From: JAZDGX01 sp964482205
GTDB lineage: Bacteria > Eisenbacteria > RBG-16-71-46 > CAIMUX01 > WJJG01
Direction: 5' to 3'
Assembly (NCBI GenBank): GCA_964482205.1
Contig: CAYZWI010000003.1
Coordinates: 1 to 64,000, forward strand
DNA length: 64,000 nt
The position numbers and the translations under genes are program-made. Shown here piece by piece: positions 9,284 to 25,544 of this stretch. The notes under the pieces are model-generated. The model ran no database searches. It was not told the DNA's origin and saw only the letters and a program-made list of their open reading frames with translations. How positions within the stretch are numbered: the stretch's first letter is position 1; every line of letters begins with the position of its first letter.

Positions 9284-9673
9284 TTACGCGGCCGCGCCGC
9301 CCTTCTTGGGCCTCTTCGCGCCGTATTTCGAACGACTCTGGCGACGGCTTTCCACCCCGCTCGCGTCCAGGGTCCCGCGGATGATGTGATAGCGCACTCC
9401 GGGGAGATCCTTCACGCGCCCGCCGCGGATCAACACCATCGAGTGCTCCTGCAGATTGTGCCCCTCGCCGGGAATGTAGGCGGTCACTTCGATGCCGTTC
9501 GTCAAACGAACTCGCGCCACTTTGCGCATCGCGGAGTTGGGCTTCTTGGGAGTCGTCGTGTACACGCGCGTGCAGACGCCCCGCTTCTGCGGGCAGTTCT
9601 TCAACGCCGGGGCGGATGTCTTCGCCTGAATGCGCCGCCGGCCCTGGCGCACCAGTTGGTTGAGTGTGGGCAC
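9284..9673 (-). CDS. rpsL: 30S ribosomal protein S12 (uS12)
   Basis: uS12 is part of the decoding centre. The 129-residue product starts MPTLNQLVRQGRRRIQAKTS (initiation codon GTG at 9673, AAGGAG eight nt upstream). The two lysines whose changes give streptomycin resistance are both present, in TTPKKPNSAMRK and GGRVKDLPGVRYH, so the protein looks wild type for this drug. The C-terminus ends KRPKKGGAAA. A strong promoter lies between it and rpoC. Confidence 0.97.
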   Translation of the reverse strand: MPTLNQLVRQGRRRIQAKTSAPALKNCPQKRGVCTRVYTTTPKKPNSAMRKVARVRLTNGIEVTAYIPGEGHNLQEHSMVLIRGGRVKDLPGVRYHIIRGTLDASGVESRRQSRSKYGAKRPKKGGAAA

Positions 9674-9767
9674 TCCTATAGCTCCTTGCGATTCCCTCTG
9701 GATGGTACCCTCGACCGCAGGCGGACGAAATCCGTCCCAAACCCGTGGTCAGACGCACGAAACGGAG

Positions 9768-9796
9768 ATTCTACCGGCCCAGACTTCCTCTGTCAA
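9768..9796 (-). promoter_or_regulatory. Sigma70-type promoter of the rpsL (str) operon
   Basis: On the minus strand TTGACA (9791-9796) and TAGAAT (9768-9773) are separated by exactly 17 bp. The -35 is a perfect match and the -10 matches 5 of 6. It begins 5 bp after the rpoC stop codon and would give a leader of about 88 nt before rpsL. This separates control of rpsL-rpsG and what follows from the rpoBC transcript. Confidence 0.8.
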
Positions 9797-9801
9797 CCCG
9801 C

Positions 9802-14196
<4,395 letters not shown>

Positions 14197-14238
14197 GGGC
14201 GTTTGTTCCTCCCGTCTAGCGGGCGTTGCCGGCGGCCG

Positions 14239-18111
<3,873 letters not shown>

Positions 18112-18434
18112 GGTTTCACCTTCCTGCTCTGTGATGAGCTGCTCGAAGTTTCAAGAAAGGACCGGCCGAGGGGAAGCGAACGCCGCGCACCGGACTCCGT
18201 CCGGCCGCGGCCGCACACACACCTGCTAGCGGAAGGTTCCCCTGCGGCCCAAGGCCACCGAACCCCGCCGGCTCAGGAAGGCGCCGCCCGGGGCGGCTCC
18301 ATCCCCGCCGACACGAGGTCGCGGGTTCGTCCGTGGGATGATCACGCCAACCGGTTTCTCTTGGGTTGAGGACAGCGGCCGGCGCCGAAGCGTTTCGCCC
18401 CGGCGCCCTCCGCCAAACCACGCCGTTCCCGCTG
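18112..18434. other. 323-bp rplL-rpoB spacer
   Basis: No gene seen. The notable element is the perfect hairpin at 18381-18407. The left end holds the rpoB ribosome binding site. No promoter with good -35 and -10 boxes was found, so rpoB is probably transcribed from upstream by readthrough past the hairpin, as in E. coli. Confidence 0.6.
18381..18407 (-). terminator. Candidate attenuator hairpin between rplL and rpoB
   Basis: On the minus-strand RNA, GGCGCCGGGGCG pairs with CGCUUCGGCGCC (12 bp including two G-U pairs) around an AAA loop, starting 27 nt after the rplL stop. E. coli has a partial terminator in the same gap that lowers rpoBC relative to the ribosomal genes. The position supports the same role here, but there is no U-run. 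Confidence 0.5.
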
Positions 18435-18818
18435 CTACTTGATCTCGACGGAAGCGCCGACCTCTTCCAGTCTCGCCTTCAACTGGTCGGCCTCCTCGCG
18501 CGAAACCTTCTCCTTCACGGGCTTGGGCGCCGCATCCACCAGGTCCTTGGCCTCTTTCAGGCCGAGGGCCGTGATCTCGCGCACGACCCGGATGACCTGG
18601 ATCTTCTGCTGCCCGATGCCCGTCAGGATCACATCGAACTCGGTCTGGACCACCTCTTCGGCCGCCGCAGCCGTGGGAGCGGCCGCCGCCATCGCCATCA
18701 TGGGCGCGGCCGCGGTCACGCCGAATTCCTCTTCGATCGCCTTCACCAGCTGGGACAGATCCACCATGGAAGCCTGGCGCACCCAGTTGAGGACGTCTTC
18801 TCTCGTCATCTCCGCCAT
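18435..18818 (-). CDS. rplL: 50S ribosomal protein L7/L12 (bL12)
   Basis: bL12 forms the flexible stalk that recruits translation factors. The 127-residue product has an N-terminal dimerisation helix region, a hinge rich in Ala, Met and Pro (residues about 38-55), and the C-terminal factor-binding domain with KIQVIRVVREITALGLKEAK and DLVDAAPKPVKE. GGGAGGAAG precedes the ATG. It follows rplJ after about 200 nt. Confidence 0.97.
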   Translation of the reverse strand: MAEMTREDVLNWVRQASMVDLSQLVKAIEEEFGVTAAAPMMAMAAAAPTAAAAEEVVQTEFDVILTGIGQQKIQVIRVVREITALGLKEAKDLVDAAPKPVKEKVSREEADQLKARLEEVGASVEIK

Positions 18819-18979
18819 CTCTCTCTTCCTCCCTACCTCGCTCGCGCGGCGCCGCGCCGCATGGCCTGCCTCGCGGCGTCCGCCACGCGCGCCGCTCGCG
18901 CCGCGCGCTGCCTCAGCCGTTCTTCCTTCCGCCTCGTCTCGCTGCGTTCACCCGTCGCTTGACCTGGATGGGAGAAGCT

Positions 18980-18999
18980 CCCGGGTTGAGAGACCCGGG
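18980..18999 (-). terminator. Hairpin in the rplJ-rplL spacer
   Basis: CCCGGGT and ACCCGGG (7 bp, six-base loop) lie 17 nt after the rplJ stop. It may set the ratio of L10 to L12 by RNA processing or pausing. No U-run follows. Confidence 0.35.
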
Positions 19000-19016
19000 C
19001 ACCACCCACAGCCGGC

Positions 19017-19598
19017 TCAGGCAGCCTCGCCTTTCCTCTTCGCCACCTGGTCGAGAACGCTGGCCAGATCGCGCGCGGGCGCGACCAGCACGCGCGCGAA
19101 CCCGGAGAGAGTCCCCTGCATCGCGCGCAGCAGATTGCCGAGCAGCACTTCGCGCGTCGGCAGATTGGCGAGGCCTTGAATCTCCGCCTCGCCGAAGGCC
19201 CGTCCCTCGACCAATGCCCCCTTCACGCGGGGCATCTTGTACTGCTTGAGGAAATCCATGAGCACGCGCGCGGGCGCGATCTCGTCGACCTTGCTGGTCG
19301 CGATCGCGGTCGGGCCGTGCAGCGGGGGCAGGGCGTCGCCCTGGCCCACTTCCGCGGCCGCCCGGCGCAGCATCGTGTTCTTCACCACTTCGAAGCCGAC
19401 ATCGGCCTGACGGCAGCGCTTGCGCAGCTCGGAGATCACCTCCACCGTCATGCCCTGAAAATCCGCCAGGTACACGCCCTTCGCGTCGCGCAGGATCTCC
19501 TGGATCAACGCGACCTGGGCGACCTTCTCTTCGCGCGGCTCCGCGGTCCGGCCTTTGCTTTCCATCTTGGTACCCGTCGCCTTTCCTTCGCTGCCCAT
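19017..19598 (-). CDS. rplJ: 50S ribosomal protein L10 (uL10)
   Basis: uL10 anchors the L12 stalk to 23S rRNA. The product contains EILRDAKGVYLADFQGMTVE, LRKRCRQADVGFEVVKNTML and the C-terminal L12-binding helix. Starts are possible at 19604 (TTG), 19598 (ATG) and 19565 (ATG, which gives the most typical length). I list 19598 with a weak GAAGGG site; 19565 is a fair alternative. Confidence 0.92.
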   Translation of the reverse strand: MGSEGKATGTKMESKGRTAEPREEKVAQVALIQEILRDAKGVYLADFQGMTVEVISELRKRCRQADVGFEVVKNTMLRRAAAEVGQGDALPPLHGPTAIATSKVDEIAPARVLMDFLKQYKMPRVKGALVEGRAFGEAEIQGLANLPTREVLLGNLLRAMQGTLSGFARVLVAPARDLASVLDQVAKRKGEAA

Positions 19599-19651
19599 CC
19601 TCAACCGCCCTTCGCCGGCCGCGCCTGTCCGCGCGCCGGAGTCCGGCCGGA

Positions 19652-20347
19652 CTACACCTTCACCACTTCCGCGGGATCGACGCGAATGCCGGGGCCCATC
19701 GTCGAGGCGAGGCCCACGGTGCGCATGTAGGAACCCTTCGCGGCGGCCGGGCGCAAGCGCACGACCTCCGCGAGAAAGACGCGAATGTTCTCTTCGAGCT
19801 TGCTCGCGTCGAAGGAGGCTTTGCCGACGGGCACGTGCAGATTGCCGCCCTTGTCGACGCGGAATTCGATCTTGCCGCCCTTCGCGTCGCGCACCGCCTT
19901 GGCGACATCGAAGGTCACCGTGCCCGCCTTGGGATTGGGCATCAGACCGCGCGGCCCGAGCACGCGGCCGAGCTTGCCGACCTCGGACATCATGTCGGGG
20001 GTCGCGACCGCGCGCTCGAAATCGATGAACCCTTCGCGCACTCTCTCGACGACATCCTCCGCGCCGGCGACATCGGCGCCCGCTTCGAGCGCCTCCTTGA
20101 TCTTGTCGCCCTTCGCGAAGACGAGCACGCGCACCGTCTTGCCCGTGCCGTGCGGCAGGATCACCGTTCCGCGGACCATCTGGTCGGCGTACTTGGGATC
20201 GACGCCCAGGCGGGCCGAGACTTCGATGGTCTCATCGAACTTGGCGGTCGCGTGGCGCTTGACGAATTCCACCGCTTCGGTGAGCGATGGAGCCTGGAGC
20301 TTGACCTTGGCTTCCGAGGCAGCGCGATACCGTTTGCCGTGTCTCAT
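19652..20347 (-). CDS. rplA: 50S ribosomal protein L1 (uL1)
   Basis: uL1 forms the mobile L1 stalk and in E. coli represses the rplK-rplA mRNA. The 231-residue product starts MRHGKRYRAASEAKVKLQAP and has GKLGRVLGPRGLMPNPKAGT, the family signature. The ATG at 20347 is chosen because GGGAG lies 7 nt upstream; an ATG at 20386 would add 13 residues without support. A small hairpin abuts the ribosome binding site. Confidence 0.96.
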   Translation of the reverse strand: MRHGKRYRAASEAKVKLQAPSLTEAVEFVKRHATAKFDETIEVSARLGVDPKYADQMVRGTVILPHGTGKTVRVLVFAKGDKIKEALEAGADVAGAEDVVERVREGFIDFERAVATPDMMSEVGKLGRVLGPRGLMPNPKAGTVTFDVAKAVRDAKGGKIEFRVDKGGNLHVPVGKASFDASKLEENIRVFLAEVVRLRPAAAKGSYMRTVGLASTMGPGIRVDPAEVVKV

Positions 20348-20352
20348 GGCGT

Positions 20353-20371
20353 CTCCCGACCCTCGCGGGTC
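20353..20371 (-). promoter_or_regulatory. Small GNRA-loop hairpin abutting the rplA ribosome binding site
   Basis: On the RNA, GACCC-GCGA-GGGUC (20358-20371) is followed directly by GGGAG, the rplA ribosome binding site. A GNRA loop on a stable short stem here could influence rplA translation. A link to L1 autoregulation is only a guess; I did not recognise the L1-binding consensus. Confidence 0.3.
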
Positions 20372-20454
20372 TCCCTCTGTGGACATGCGACCGGCCGACT
20401 CGAGGTGGAATCGGAACCGGCGGCGCGAGAGCTTCGCCCCCGCGCGGCGGAAAA

Positions 20455-20880
20455 CTACTCGGCGATCTCGATGCCCATGCTGCGCGCGGTGCCCTCGACC
20501 ATGCGCATCGCCGCTTCCACGCTGGCGGAGTTCAAATCCACGGCCTTCAATTCCGCGATCGCGCGCACTTGCTCGCGCGTCACTTGCCCGACCTTGTTGC
20601 GATTCGGCTCGCCCGAACCCTTGGCCAGGCTGGCCGCCTTCTTCAATAGCACCGCGGCGGGCGGCGTCTTGGTGATGAAGGTGAAGCTGCGGTCCTTGTA
20701 GATCGTGATCACGACCGGAATGATCAGGCCACTTTCCTTCTGCGTGCGCGCATTGAACGCCTTGCAGAACTCCATGATGTTGACCTGGTGCGTGCCCAGG
20801 GCCGGGCCGACCGGGGGAGCCGGGCTCGCGTTGCCGGCCGCCAGTTGGAGCTTGACCGTCGCGACTACTTCCTTCGCCAT
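20455..20880 (-). CDS. rplK: 50S ribosomal protein L11 (uL11)
   Basis: uL11 with its rRNA forms the thiostrepton and factor-binding region. The 141-residue product has the N-terminal domain with ASPAPPVGPALGTHQVNIME, the conserved proline-rich segment at the drug site, and the C-terminal rRNA-binding domain (VEGTARSMGIEIAE). Only 13 nt separate it from nusG. Confidence 0.97.
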   Translation of the reverse strand: MAKEVVATVKLQLAAGNASPAPPVGPALGTHQVNIMEFCKAFNARTQKESGLIIPVVITIYKDRSFTFITKTPPAAVLLKKAASLAKGSGEPNRNKVGQVTREQVRAIAELKAVDLNSASVEAAMRMVEGTARSMGIEIAE

Positions 20881-20893
20881 CTGCTTGTCTCCG

Positions 20894-21799
20894 TTAGATC
20901 GTCGTCACCTGGGCGATGTCGAGCTCGACCGCGGTCGGGCGCCCGAAGATGGACACCATCACCCGCAACTTGCCGCGCTCGGGATTGATCTCGTCGACGG
21001 TGCCCACCCAATCGGCGAAGGGCCCGTCCATGATCTTCACGCTCTCGCCGACCTTGAAGGGCACTTCGGTCGTGACCGTGCCCTTTTCTTTGACTTCCTG
21101 GCCGCGGATGCGCCGCAGTTCGACATCGGTGAGGGGAGCCGTGTTGCGATCGCCGCCGACGAAGCTCGTCACTCCGGGAATGTTCTGCACGAGCGCGCGG
21201 GTCTCGTCGTTCATCACCATTTCGAGCAGCACATAGCTCGGGAAGGTCTTGCGCTTGGTGATCCGCTTCTTGCCGCCCTTCATGACCGCGAAGTCGTCGG
21301 TCGGCACGAGGATCTCGCCGAACATGTCCTGCATGCGGTTGTATTGGATGGCCCGCTCGAGGTTCGCCTTGACCTTGTTCTCGTGGCCGGAATAGGTGTG
21401 CACCACATACCACCGCTTGCGCGGAGCGGTTCCGGCGGTCGCGCCCGCGTCCGCCGGCGCAGTCTCCGGGGACGCCGCGGCGGCGTCGGCTTCCGCCGTG
21501 GAAGGGGCCGACGCGCGCGAGGACGCCCGTGCGCGGGCACGCGCTGCGGCGCTCGCGGCGGGAACGGCGGCTGCCGGCGCCGAGGGCTCGCTCGCGGGCC
21601 CTCCCGCGGCTTCGCGCTCGACCCGCTCCGCTACCGGCTCGGTCGACTCCTCCGCGGCCGCCAAACCGGAGGCCACCTCTTCGGCCGAAGGCTTGTCGTC
21701 CTTCTCGTCCGCCCGCTCGCCGGGCCCGCCGGCGGACTCGCCGTCCCCGGCTTCGTCGGCGCGGAACAGCCGCGAGAATCTTTCGTCCTGCTCAGTCAC
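20894..21799 (-). CDS. nusG: Transcription factor NusG with a 127-residue acidic/Ala-rich N-terminal extension
   Basis: NusG binds RNA polymerase to stop backtracking and links it to the ribosome or Rho. Residues 128-301 are a normal NusG: NGN domain beginning RKRWYVVHTYSGHENKVKAN, then a KOW domain (VGESVKIMDGPFADWVGTVD). Residues 1-127 are low complexity, first acidic (DERFSRLFRADEAGDGES), then Ala/Ser/Arg/Pro. The start is GTG at 21799 with GGAG five nt upstream, which supports the long form. It lies between secE and rplK, the standard order. Confidence 0.96.
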   Translation of the reverse strand: MTEQDERFSRLFRADEAGDGESAGGPGERADEKDDKPSAEEVASGLAAAEESTEPVAERVEREAAGGPASEPSAPAAAVPAASAAARARARASSRASAPSTAEADAAAASPETAPADAGATAGTAPRKRWYVVHTYSGHENKVKANLERAIQYNRMQDMFGEILVPTDDFAVMKGGKKRITKRKTFPSYVLLEMVMNDETRALVQNIPGVTSFVGGDRNTAPLTDVELRRIRGQEVKEKGTVTTEVPFKVGESVKIMDGPFADWVGTVDEINPERGKLRVMVSIFGRPTAVELDIAQVTTI

Positions 21800-21867
21800 G
21801 AATTCTCCATCCTGGCTTCTGCGATGATTTCCTCTCCGCTCGCGCGCGTGGGCGCCGGACGGGAGTC

Positions 21868-22068
21868 TCAGGTGCCGACGCGGATCAGGAAGGTGATCGC
21901 CGTATTCAGGATAAGATCGACCACCCAGATGAAGGCGGTGATGATCAGCACCGAGATGATCACGACCGTGGTCGACTCGCGCAGCTCCGACAGCGACGGC
22001 CAGGTGATCTTGCGCATCTCCACCATGACTTCGTGGAGGAACTTCTTGATCTTGTCGAACGCGTTCAT
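21868..22068 (-). CDS. secE: Preprotein translocase subunit SecE
   Basis: SecE clamps SecY in the inner-membrane Sec translocon. The 66-residue single-span form has the amphipathic part MNAFDKIKKFLHEVMVEMRK, the conserved ITWPSLSELRESTTVV, and one membrane segment (VVIISVLIITAFIWVVDLIL). GGAG precedes the ATG. It lies between rpmG and nusG, the usual place. Confidence 0.97.
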   Translation of the reverse strand: MNAFDKIKKFLHEVMVEMRKITWPSLSELRESTTVVIISVLIITAFIWVVDLILNTAITFLIRVGT

Positions 22069-22140
22069 GGGTCGCTCCGCTTCGGATGCCCGCTCCCGCG
22101 CGGGGGCCTCATCCTTCCCGAGGCCGGCCCGCCCGGCCCG

Positions 22141-22299
22141 CTACCTCGTCTCCTTGTGCACCGTGTGACGCCGATCGTGCGGACAGTACTTGCGATACTC
22201 GACGCGATCGGGGTGCTTGCGCTTGTTCTTGGTCGTCGTGTAATTGCGGCGCTTGCATTCCGCGCACGCCAGGATGATCAGTTCTCGTTGGGCTGCCAC
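22141..22299 (-). CDS. rpmG: 50S ribosomal protein L33 (bL33)
   Basis: A 52-residue protein beginning V(M)AAQRELIILACAECKRRN and ending RHTVHKETR; TTTKNKRKHPDRVEYRKYCP in between is diagnostic of L33. The start is GTG at 22299. The first zinc pair is present (C12, C15), but where the zinc form has a second CxxC this protein reads CPHD, keeping one Cys (C39) and replacing the fourth ligand. It looks part-way between the zinc-binding and zinc-free types. It lies between tuf and secE. Confidence 0.93.
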   Translation of the reverse strand: MAAQRELIILACAECKRRNYTTTKNKRKHPDRVEYRKYCPHDRRHTVHKETR

Positions 22300-22336
22300 G
22301 CTTCACCCGCCCTTCTCATGCGCCCACCGGCGCCCG

Positions 22337-23527
<1,191 letters not shown>

Positions 23528-23648
23528 GCGTCTCGCTCCTCCTCACATTGCGCGGCGGCGTCCGTGCCGCCCGGCGCCCCTACCGGGTGCGCCGCCCGCC
23601 GCGCGCGGCCTGCTTTCTTCCGGTTCCGGCAACCTCGTGCAGGAACTG

Positions 23649-23721
23649 AGCCCGCGAGCAGAATTGAACTGCTGACCTATTGCTTACCATGCAATTGCTC
23701 TACCGACTGAGCTACGCGGGC
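23649..23721 (-). tRNA. tRNA-Thr (GGT)
   Basis: A 73-nt cloverleaf: acceptor GCCCGCG/CGCGGGC, D arm GCTC...GAGC, anticodon stem ATTGC/GCAAT with loop ATGGTAA (anticodon GGT), T arm with TTCAATT. No CCA is encoded. It is the last of the four tRNAs before tuf. Confidence 0.93.
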
Positions 23722-23734
23722 CTGCGACTCTCTG

Positions 23735-23808
23735 AGCGGGAAACGGGATTCGAACCCGCGACCCTCAGCTTGGAAGGCTGATGCTCTAACCAACTGAGCT
23801 ACTCCCGC
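23735..23808 (-). tRNA. tRNA-Gly (TCC)
   Basis: A 74-nt cloverleaf: acceptor GCGGGAG pairing with TTCCCGC, D arm GCTC...GAGC, anticodon loop CTTCCAA (anticodon TCC), T loop TTCGAAT. No full CCA is encoded. It lies 13 nt upstream of tRNA-Thr(GGT). Confidence 0.95.
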
Positions 23809-23855
23809 TGGCCGACGATCGAACTGCGCCTTCCGGGTCGGATCGATCGTCACTG

Positions 23856-23938
23856 TGGCGGGGGAAGGATTCGAACCTTCGAAGCCGTTCGGCGACAGAT
23901 TTACAGTCTGTTCCCTTTGACCACTCGGGAACCCCGCC
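23856..23938 (-). tRNA. tRNA-Tyr (GTA)
   Basis: An 83-nt class II tRNA: acceptor GGCGGGG/CCCCGCC, anticodon loop CTGTAAA (anticodon GTA), a long variable arm (CGCCGAACGGC region), and T loop TTCGAAT. The long variable arm and GTA anticodon fix it as tyrosine. Confidence 0.95.
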
Positions 23939-24032
23939 ACGACACTCGGAACGAACGCGCCCCATTGTGAAAGCGCGCTCTCGGGCAGTTTCTCCATTGG
24001 CGGAAGACCGCCGCAGCGCGTCTCGGCGGCAA

Positions 24033-24105
24033 AGCTGGCGAAGGGATTCGAACCCCTGACCTGCTGATTACAAATCAGCTGCTCTACCAACTGAGCTACG
24101 CCAGC
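24033..24105 (-). tRNA. tRNA-Thr (TGT)
   Basis: A 73-nt cloverleaf: acceptor GCTGGCG/CGCCAGC, D arm GCTC...GAGC, anticodon stem GCTGA/TCAGC with loop TTTGTAA (anticodon TGT), T loop TTCGAAT. It is the first gene of the tRNA-tuf unit. Confidence 0.95.
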
Positions 24106-24408
24106 CAAGCGTATCGACTCGCACGGCTAGGCCGCGGAGGTCCCGCTCACAACCTCCTTGTTCCGAAAACTCAAGCCTTTGATTCGAGGGGAGAATCCCC
24201 TGCCGCGAGGCGTAGCTCGCCCGGTCAGCTTCAAAGCGACGAATGTTACGCGCCCCAGGAGGGATCGGTCAAGACGGTTTTTGCCATGGCATGGCCGTTT
24301 TAGCGGCTTCCCAGAGGAATGGTCGACCGGCGCACGCAGACCTTTACACAGGCGGCCGCAGATGTTTCCCCGGCCTGGCGGGGCCGGAAGCCCCCCTGGC
24401 GCGGAGCC
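24106..24408. other. 303-bp spacer between ddl and the tRNA genes
   Basis: No gene seen. It holds the promoter for the tRNA-tuf unit (24243-24272) and, near 24366-24389, an inverted repeat (TTCCGGCC...GGCCGGGGAA on the minus strand) 20 nt past the ddl stop that could end the ddl transcript. Confidence 0.5.
24243..24272 (-). promoter_or_regulatory. Sigma70-type promoter of the tRNA-tuf operon
   Basis: TTGACC (24267-24272) and TAACAT (24243-24248) on the minus strand are separated by 18 bp. The -35 matches 5 of 6 and the -10 matches 4 of 6. Transcription would start near 24236, giving about 130 nt before tRNA-Thr(TGT). No other candidate of this quality lies upstream of the tRNAs. Confidence 0.65.
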
Positions 24409-25533
24409 TCATACCGGACCCGGCCCCGGGTGCGGTTCCATTGCCGACCGGCAGGCCTTCTCGAGCAGCTCCCCAAAGCCGATGCCCACCGCCTGGGCCG
24501 CTTTTGGAAGGAGGCTCGAACCCGTAAGCCCAGGAATGGTATTGATTTCCAGGCATTGCGGCGGGCCGTCCGGAGCCAGGCGGTAGTCGATGCGCGCCAT
24601 GCCGCGGCACCCCAGCGTCTGGTAGAACCTGGCGGCCCCATCATTAATCATTCGTTCGACATGGGCCGGAAGGTCGGCCGGCACCTGGTAGGAGGTCTTC
24701 CCGGAGGTGTACTTGTTGCGGAAGTCGTAGAAACCTTCGGCCGGGATGATTTCGACGACCGGAAGCACTCGCCCGTCGAACACTCCCACGGTCAGCTCCC
24801 TCCCTTCAATGTACTTCTCCACAAGGAGTTGCATGCCCAGACCGGAGGACCCCAGCCCCTCCGTGTCCGGACGGGACGCATCCCACAAGGCCGCTTCCCA
24901 CTCGCCCGGGTCGGAGACGATCGACACTCCGACGGAACTCCCTTCCCTTATAGGTTTTACGACCGCAGGCAGCCCGCCGAGGGCGGTCGCCTTCAAGGCC
25001 GTTGCAGGCATGGGCGGAGTGCCTTCCCGTGGAACGGGCACCAGCATCCAGGCCGGCGTTTCGATCCCGATCGCCCGCATGATCAACTTGGACAAGTGCT
25101 TGTCCATGGCGATCCCGCTCGCGGTCGGACCTGAGCCGGTGTACGGGAAGCCGGCCGCCTCGAGGAGGGCCTGGATGGTGCCGTCTTCGCCCACGCCTCC
25201 GTGAAGGGCGAGAAAGGCGACATCCGCTTCGCTTCGCATGGCCTCCGCGGCCGCTAGCAATCGCCGGGCCCAGCCTTGTCCTTCCGTCGCCGCGCCGGCC
25301 GTCTCTCGGGCCGCCTCGCCGGTCCCGATTCCCCCCCCGCGCTCCAAGGCCTCTTCCCGCTTCGCGAGGCGGGCGCCGCGGGTGGAGAGCGCGGGCAGGA
25401 AGCGGCCGTCGCGCAATTCATAGGCGTGGACTTCGTGCCCTCGTTCCTGAAGAGCCGCGGCCACCGCTTTGCCCGACTGCATCGAGATCTCGCGCTCGCT
25501 CGTCCATCCTCCCATGATCACCCACACTCGCAT
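24409..25533 (-). CDS. ddl: D-alanine--D-alanine ligase
   Basis: An ATP-grasp enzyme that joins two D-alanines for peptidoglycan precursors. The 374-residue product begins MRVWVIMGGWTSEREISMQS with the N-terminal GG-x-S-E-R-E loop, then VAFLALHGGVGEDGTIQALL, YTGSGPTASGIAMDK, the ATP-site VVKPIREGSSVGVS, and the metal-site ECLEINTIPGLTGSS equivalent (QCLEINTIPGLTGSSLLPKA). It is longer than the usual ~310 because of inserts around residues 45-90. AGGAAG precedes the ATG, which lies 11 nt after the stop of the iron-sulfur protein gene. Confidence 0.93.
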   Translation of the reverse strand: MRVWVIMGGWTSEREISMQSGKAVAAALQERGHEVHAYELRDGRFLPALSTRGARLAKREEALERGGGIGTGEAARETAGAATEGQGWARRLLAAAEAMRSEADVAFLALHGGVGEDGTIQALLEAAGFPYTGSGPTASGIAMDKHLSKLIMRAIGIETPAWMLVPVPREGTPPMPATALKATALGGLPAVVKPIREGSSVGVSIVSDPGEWEAALWDASRPDTEGLGSSGLGMQLLVEKYIEGRELTVGVFDGRVLPVVEIIPAEGFYDFRNKYTSGKTSYQVPADLPAHVERMINDGAARFYQTLGCRGMARIDYRLAPDGPPQCLEINTIPGLTGSSLLPKAAQAVGIGFGELLEKACRSAMEPHPGPGPV

Positions 25534-25544
25534 CGCTCTTCCTT

